NCBI GenBank assembly: GCA_015661855.1
Contig: DQVH01000043.1
Coordinates: 1 to 16,529, forward strand
Length of the DNA stretch: 16,529 nucleotides
DNA from: Desulfurococcales archaeon
GTDB taxonomy: Archaea; Thermoproteota; Thermoprotei_A; CAZTBM01; SZUA-1508
Direction of reading: 5' to 3'
The notes beneath the pieces were generated by a model. That model was not told the origin of the DNA. It worked only from the letters and a program-made list of their open reading frames with translations, and did no database searches. Each line of letters begins with the position of its first letter. The stretch's first letter is position 1. Both the position numbers and the translations under genes were made by a program. This document shows positions 13,654 to 16,529 of the stretch, in pieces.

Positions 13654-13684
13654 GGTTAGAATTTCTAACCAAAATGCTTATAAA
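13654..13684 (+). promoter_or_regulatory. Rubrerythrin promoter with 17-bp palindrome next to TATA
   Basis: GGTTAGAATTTCTAACC (13654-13670) is a perfect inverted repeat, 8-bp arms around one T. It ends 6 bp before TATA box CTTATAAA (13677-13684), so it touches the BRE. Transcription should start near 13707; ribosome site AGGGTGA (13711-13717) lies 4 nt before the ATG. An operator here could activate by helping TFB bind or repress by blocking it. Confidence 0.6.
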
Positions 13685-13721
13685 TGCTAAATACTATATT
13701 TAGGAATGCGAGGGTGACTTA

Positions 13722-14300
13722 ATGGAAACGCTCGTAAACCTTGTTAAAGCATTTATAGGGGAAAGTCAGGCAAGAAATCGTTATACATTTTATGCTAGTA
13801 TTGCTGAGAAAGAAGGGTATAAACAAATTGCTGAGGTATTTCTTTTAACAGCTGAAAACGAGAAAGAACATGCCGAAACATTACTCAAGTTAATTAATGA
13901 GTTGAAGGAGAAAACTTCACTTCCTAGGGAGGTTAAAGTTGAGGTATCAGCACAAATAGTTTTAGGTAGTACTATTGATAATTTGAAATCAGCTATTGCT
14001 GGTGAAAACTATGAGCATACAGTAATGTATCCTGAATATGCAAAAATTGCTGAAAAGGAGGGTTTACCTAAAATAGCAGCTACATTAAGAGCTATTGCAA
14101 AAGCTGAAGAACATCATGAGGAGAGGTTTAAAAAGTTACTAAAGTTATTAGAAGAAAACAAAATCTTTAGAAGGGATAGAGAAGTATGGTGGGTATGTAG
14201 AAAATGTGGCTATGTACATTACGGTAAGGAACCACCAGAAAAGTGTCCATCATGTAGACATTCAAAAATATACTTCCAAGTAAAATGTGAAGAATACTAA
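13722..14300 (+). CDS. rbr: Rubrerythrin
   Basis: Non-haem di-iron protein that reduces hydrogen peroxide in the cytoplasm of anaerobes. The 192-residue protein has a four-helix ferritin-like domain with likely iron ligands E14 (GESQARNR), E47 and H50 (ENEKEHAE), E95 and E98 (GENYEH) and E129 and H132 (AEEHHEER). A C-terminal rubredoxin-type domain has C159-X2-C162 and C175-X2-C178. Both domains are complete, in the usual order. ATG start with a near-perfect ribosome site. It has its own promoter with a palindromic operator and a T-rich terminator, so it is monocistronic. The electron donor (rubredoxin or an oxidoreductase) is not in the window. Oxidative-stress control is likely. Confidence 0.96.
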   Translation: METLVNLVKAFIGESQARNRYTFYASIAEKEGYKQIAEVFLLTAENEKEHAETLLKLINELKEKTSLPREVKVEVSAQIVLGSTIDNLKSAIAGENYEHTVMYPEYAKIAEKEGLPKIAATLRAIAKAEEHHEERFKKLLKLLEENKIFRRDREVWWVCRKCGYVHYGKEPPEKCPSCRHSKIYFQVKCEEY

Positions 14301-14345
14301 AATAAAAGTATAGAAGAAAAATTCAAAATAAAATCGAATATCACT

Positions 14346-14356
14346 TTATATTTTTT
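14346..14356 (+). terminator. T-rich terminator after rubrerythrin
   Basis: T6 at 14351-14356, within TTTATATTTTTT, about 50 nt after the rubrerythrin stop. Further T-rich stretches follow to 14440; nothing else is seen there before the RuBisCO promoter. Confidence 0.4.
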
Positions 14357-14446
14357 AAACATCTATTACAAATGAACTATTAACCATTTATCTTAGAGAT
14401 GTAAATACTCATTTTTCATTAATATATTGTTTTAATTTTATCCGCT

Positions 14447-14519
14447 AACTTTATAACACATTTAATTCTAAACTACAAGTAGACTTGTAAAGGCTTTCAT
14501 CCGATAAATATAGGGTGGT
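14447..14519 (+). promoter_or_regulatory. RuBisCO promoter with palindrome at the predicted start site
   Basis: TATA box CTTTATAA (14449-14456) predicts transcription starting near 14479. TACAAGTAGACTTGTA (14474-14489) is a 16-nt inverted repeat with 7-bp arms lying exactly over that point. GGGTGGT (14513-14519) is the ribosome site, 6 nt before TTG 14526. A repressor bound there would block initiation, or the repeat may form a hairpin at the start of the mRNA. Confidence 0.55.
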
Positions 14520-14525
14520 TACTTC

Positions 14526-15851
14526 TTGGCTGAGAAGTTTGAATGGTATCATGTATTCGTTAAAAAAGATTACCAGCCTGATCCAGATAACGACGTAATT
14601 GTGGTTTTCAGAGTAACACCTGCTAAAGGGTTTAGTATAGAGGATGTAGCTGGCGGTATTGCATCAGAGAGTAGTGTAGGTACTTGGACAACACTATCAG
14701 TACTACCTGATAGAATATGGAAGTTAATGGGTAAAGCCTTTGATATTAAAAAGCTAGACGACGAATCTTACTTAGTAAAGATAGCATATCCTGTAGAACT
14801 ATTTGAAGAAGGTAATATGCCTGGCTTCTTAGCATCTGTTGCCGGAAATATATTCGGTATGAAACGTGCTAAATGGTTAAGAGTTGAAGACATATACTTT
14901 CCTAAATCATTTATAAAGTACTTTAAAGGCCCAGTGAAGGGTATTAAAGGTGTACGTGAAGTATATAAAATTTACGATAGACCTATTGTAGGTACCGTAC
15001 CAAAACCAAAAGTTGGTTATTCACCAGAGGAGTTAGAAAAGGTAGTTTATGAGTATCTCGTTGGCGGTATGGATTTCGCTAAAGACGATGAAAACTTAAC
15101 AAGTCAGCCATTCTGCCGATTTGAGGCTAGAGCTAAAGCCATAATGAAAGCTATTGATAAAGCAGAGAAGGAGACTGGAGAGAGAAAGGTATGGTTAGCA
15201 AATATAACAGCTGATGTAAGGGAGATGGAGAAACGGTTAAAACTAGTAGCTGACTACGGTAATCCATTCATAATGGTTGATGTAGTTATTGTAGGATGGG
15301 CAGCATTAACCTACATTAGAGATTTAGCTGAAGAGTATGGACTAGGAATTCATGCTCATAGAGCATTTCATGCAGCATTCACACGTAACCCATACCATGG
15401 CGTTTCAATGTATACTCTAGCAAAACTATTTAGACTAATAGGTGTAGACCAGCTACACGTAGGTACACCAGAAGTAGGTAAGTTAGAAGCTAAAACGAAA
15501 GATGTAATAAACCATGCTAGAGCGTTAAGAGAACAACACTTCAAACCAGACCCAGACGATATATTCCATTTAGAGCAGGAATGGTACCACATAAAACCAG
15601 CTCTCCCAACAGCCTCAGGAGGATTACACCCGGGTACACTACCAGAGGTTATTAGAGTTCTTGGAGTAGACCTAGTAATCCAGGTAGGAGGTGGAGTTTT
15701 AGGCCATCCGGACGGCCCGAGAGCTGGAGCTACAGCAGTAAGACAGGCTATTGAAGCGTACCTTAAGGGGATACCCTTAGACGAGTACGCTAAAGAACAT
15801 AAGGAGTTAAAGAGAGCACTAGAGAAATGGGGTTACGTTAGACCGGCATAA
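14526..15851 (+). CDS. rbcL: RuBisCO large subunit, form III (archaeal)
   Basis: Adds CO2 to ribulose 1,5-bisphosphate, giving two 3-phosphoglycerates. In archaea form III acts in AMP/nucleoside salvage with AMP phosphorylase and ribose-1,5-bisphosphate isomerase. The 441-residue protein has all catalytic positions: T53-W54, K160 and K162 (PKPK), carbamylated K186 with D188 and E189 (AKDDEN), H278-R279 (HAHRA), loop-6 K319 (GKLEA) and S364-G365-G366. The overall sequence, without form I-specific extensions and with no small subunit gene nearby, fits form III. Start is TTG 14526 with ribosome site GGGTGGT. It stands alone; the other AMP-pathway genes are not in the window. Confidence 0.96.
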   Translation: MAEKFEWYHVFVKKDYQPDPDNDVIVVFRVTPAKGFSIEDVAGGIASESSVGTWTTLSVLPDRIWKLMGKAFDIKKLDDESYLVKIAYPVELFEEGNMPGFLASVAGNIFGMKRAKWLRVEDIYFPKSFIKYFKGPVKGIKGVREVYKIYDRPIVGTVPKPKVGYSPEELEKVVYEYLVGGMDFAKDDENLTSQPFCRFEARAKAIMKAIDKAEKETGERKVWLANITADVREMEKRLKLVADYGNPFIMVDVVIVGWAALTYIRDLAEEYGLGIHAHRAFHAAFTRNPYHGVSMYTLAKLFRLIGVDQLHVGTPEVGKLEAKTKDVINHARALREQHFKPDPDDIFHLEQEWYHIKPALPTASGGLHPGTLPEVIRVLGVDLVIQVGGGVLGHPDGPRAGATAVRQAIEAYLKGIPLDEYAKEHKELKRALEKWGYVRPA

Positions 15852-16008
15852 ACTAAGAATACTAGAAAATATATAAACTACATGATTTGAGAATGCACTA
15901 TAACACTTAATAATAAACGAGTCTAAGAATATAGCGTAATATTTTTTCCTAAAACCCCACTTTCTTTACCTACTAAAGGTTTACGAGAGAAATGCCAATA
16001 ACTATACT
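15852..16008 (+). terminator. Non-coding gap after RuBisCO with T-rich terminator
   Basis: T6 at 15942-15947 lies about 90 nt after the RuBisCO stop and is the best terminator candidate. The rest of this gap is AT-rich and I see no gene in it. Confidence 0.35.
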
Positions 16009-16529
16009 TTATAATTTCACAATTTCTCTTAAAACTATAGCGGCTACTACTACATATATGGGTAAACCAATTACCTCCTACAGATGCTCTAATCCACCCA
16101 ATAATTGCAGCTACAAGTGGATGTACATCCCTTACGATAGAGGGCCTATCTATACAATAGTATTAGCTAAAGTTATATTTGAATAGCTAACTTGTAGAGC
16201 TCAAGGCTTAAAACAGACTTAAAGTGAGTAGTAACACATCTAAATTAGCAAATAGCATGATAATGGTGTTAGCTATTAACGCTATAAGTACTACTGATAA
16301 AGAGTTAAATCCCAGTTTCACTAGTAGTGCTAACGTAATAGTTATGGAAAGACTATACCCATCAACACCCTCTATTAAACTTCTGAAAAGGGAACGATAT
16401 AAATTACACCTAAATATACCTGTTATTAAATGTATATCTAACCATCCACTCCTCTAAATACTTTAAACTGTCAACTCTTTCAGTTAAATTTGAATTGAAT
16501 AGTATTATAATAGTACTAATAATCCATAG
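16009..16529 (-). pseudogene. Frameshifted integral membrane protein gene, running off the right edge
   Basis: The minus strand shows protein-like text that jumps between frames. From the edge, a frame reads SNLTERVDSLKYLEEW and then stops at 16410. The next frame (about 16453-16208) carries a hydrophobic stretch from GVDGYSLSITITLALL to ALIANTIIMLFANLDV, then a stop. Short pieces in all frames follow. The same frame resumes with RPSIVRDVHPLVAAIIGWIR up to about 16073, and a third frame finishes with GLPIYVVVAAIVLREIVKL before the stop at 16009-16011. At least three shifts are needed. The segments look like membrane helices. A faint likeness to DUF4010/MgtC-type membrane proteins (DG-SLS..., ALIANT) is not enough to name it. 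It is either a decayed gene or sequence with several read errors. Confidence 0.6.

Noticed and set aside
15992..16457. Two plus-strand ORFs of 64 and 77 codons
   Set aside because: Their translations lack protein-like features and no ribosome site precedes them; the minus strand of the same stretch carries coherent membrane-protein segments, so these are shadows.
1..16529. tRNA or rRNA genes
   Set aside because: No T-loop-like GGTTCRAATCC pattern with a matching acceptor stem was found on either strand, and no rRNA-like GC-rich stretch exists; read by eye only.

Overview
The window is about 16.5 kb of AT-rich DNA from an archaeon, most likely a hyperthermophilic crenarchaeote of the Desulfurococcales type; the species cannot be named from the sequence alone. 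Supporting genes are a class I lysyl-tRNA synthetase, TFB, an SUI1/eIF1 factor, RNA polymerase subunit P, the archaeal/eukaryal-type glycyl-tRNA synthetase, a tRNA splicing endonuclease subunit and a form III RuBisCO. Archaeal TATA boxes (often ACTTTATA) lie about 25 to 75 bp upstream of most transcription units. Shine-Dalgarno sites are of the GGTG or GGAGG type, and TTG and GTG starts are common.

Layout. 1-3310 is an information-processing block: lysS (cut off by the left edge), tfb, SUI1 on the minus strand, and a 47-codon rpoP that shares a palindromic TATA box with SUI1. 3321-8720 holds an agmatinase-family gene (minus) divergent from a glyS-led cluster of three genes (glyS, a small basic protein, a helical protein), which converges on a large radical SAM gene (minus). 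8871-10566 holds a PhoU-like gene, endA and a cysteine-rich small protein on the plus strand. Directly after these, on the minus strand, lies a well-formed C/D box sRNA with its own TATA box and a guide that appears to match 16S rRNA.

10768-13444 is all on the minus strand: a PP-loop protein related to PAPS reductase, a DUF4258 (RelE/ParE-like) gene preceded by a very small membrane-type ORF that lacks ATG, GTG or TTG, about 300 bp of apparently decayed or regulatory sequence, and an Lrp/AsnC regulator. 13445-15851 carries rubrerythrin and form III RuBisCO, each with striking palindromic operator-like DNA at its promoter. A three-copy 22-bp-phased AACATGTT array sits between the Lrp gene and rubrerythrin. 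From 16009 to the right edge the minus strand holds a membrane-protein gene broken by several frameshifts.

How the genes relate. Transcription (TFB, Rpo12), translation (LysRS, GlyRS, SUI1), tRNA splicing (EndA) and rRNA methylation guidance (C/D sRNA) dominate. The metabolic genes are agmatinase (polyamine/arginine), RuBisCO (archaeal AMP salvage) and rubrerythrin (peroxide reduction). No CRISPR array, tRNA, rRNA or insertion sequence was seen. The least explained elements are the radical SAM protein with an extra cysteine cluster, the DUF4258/small membrane ORF pair, the eight-cysteine protein and the operator arrays.
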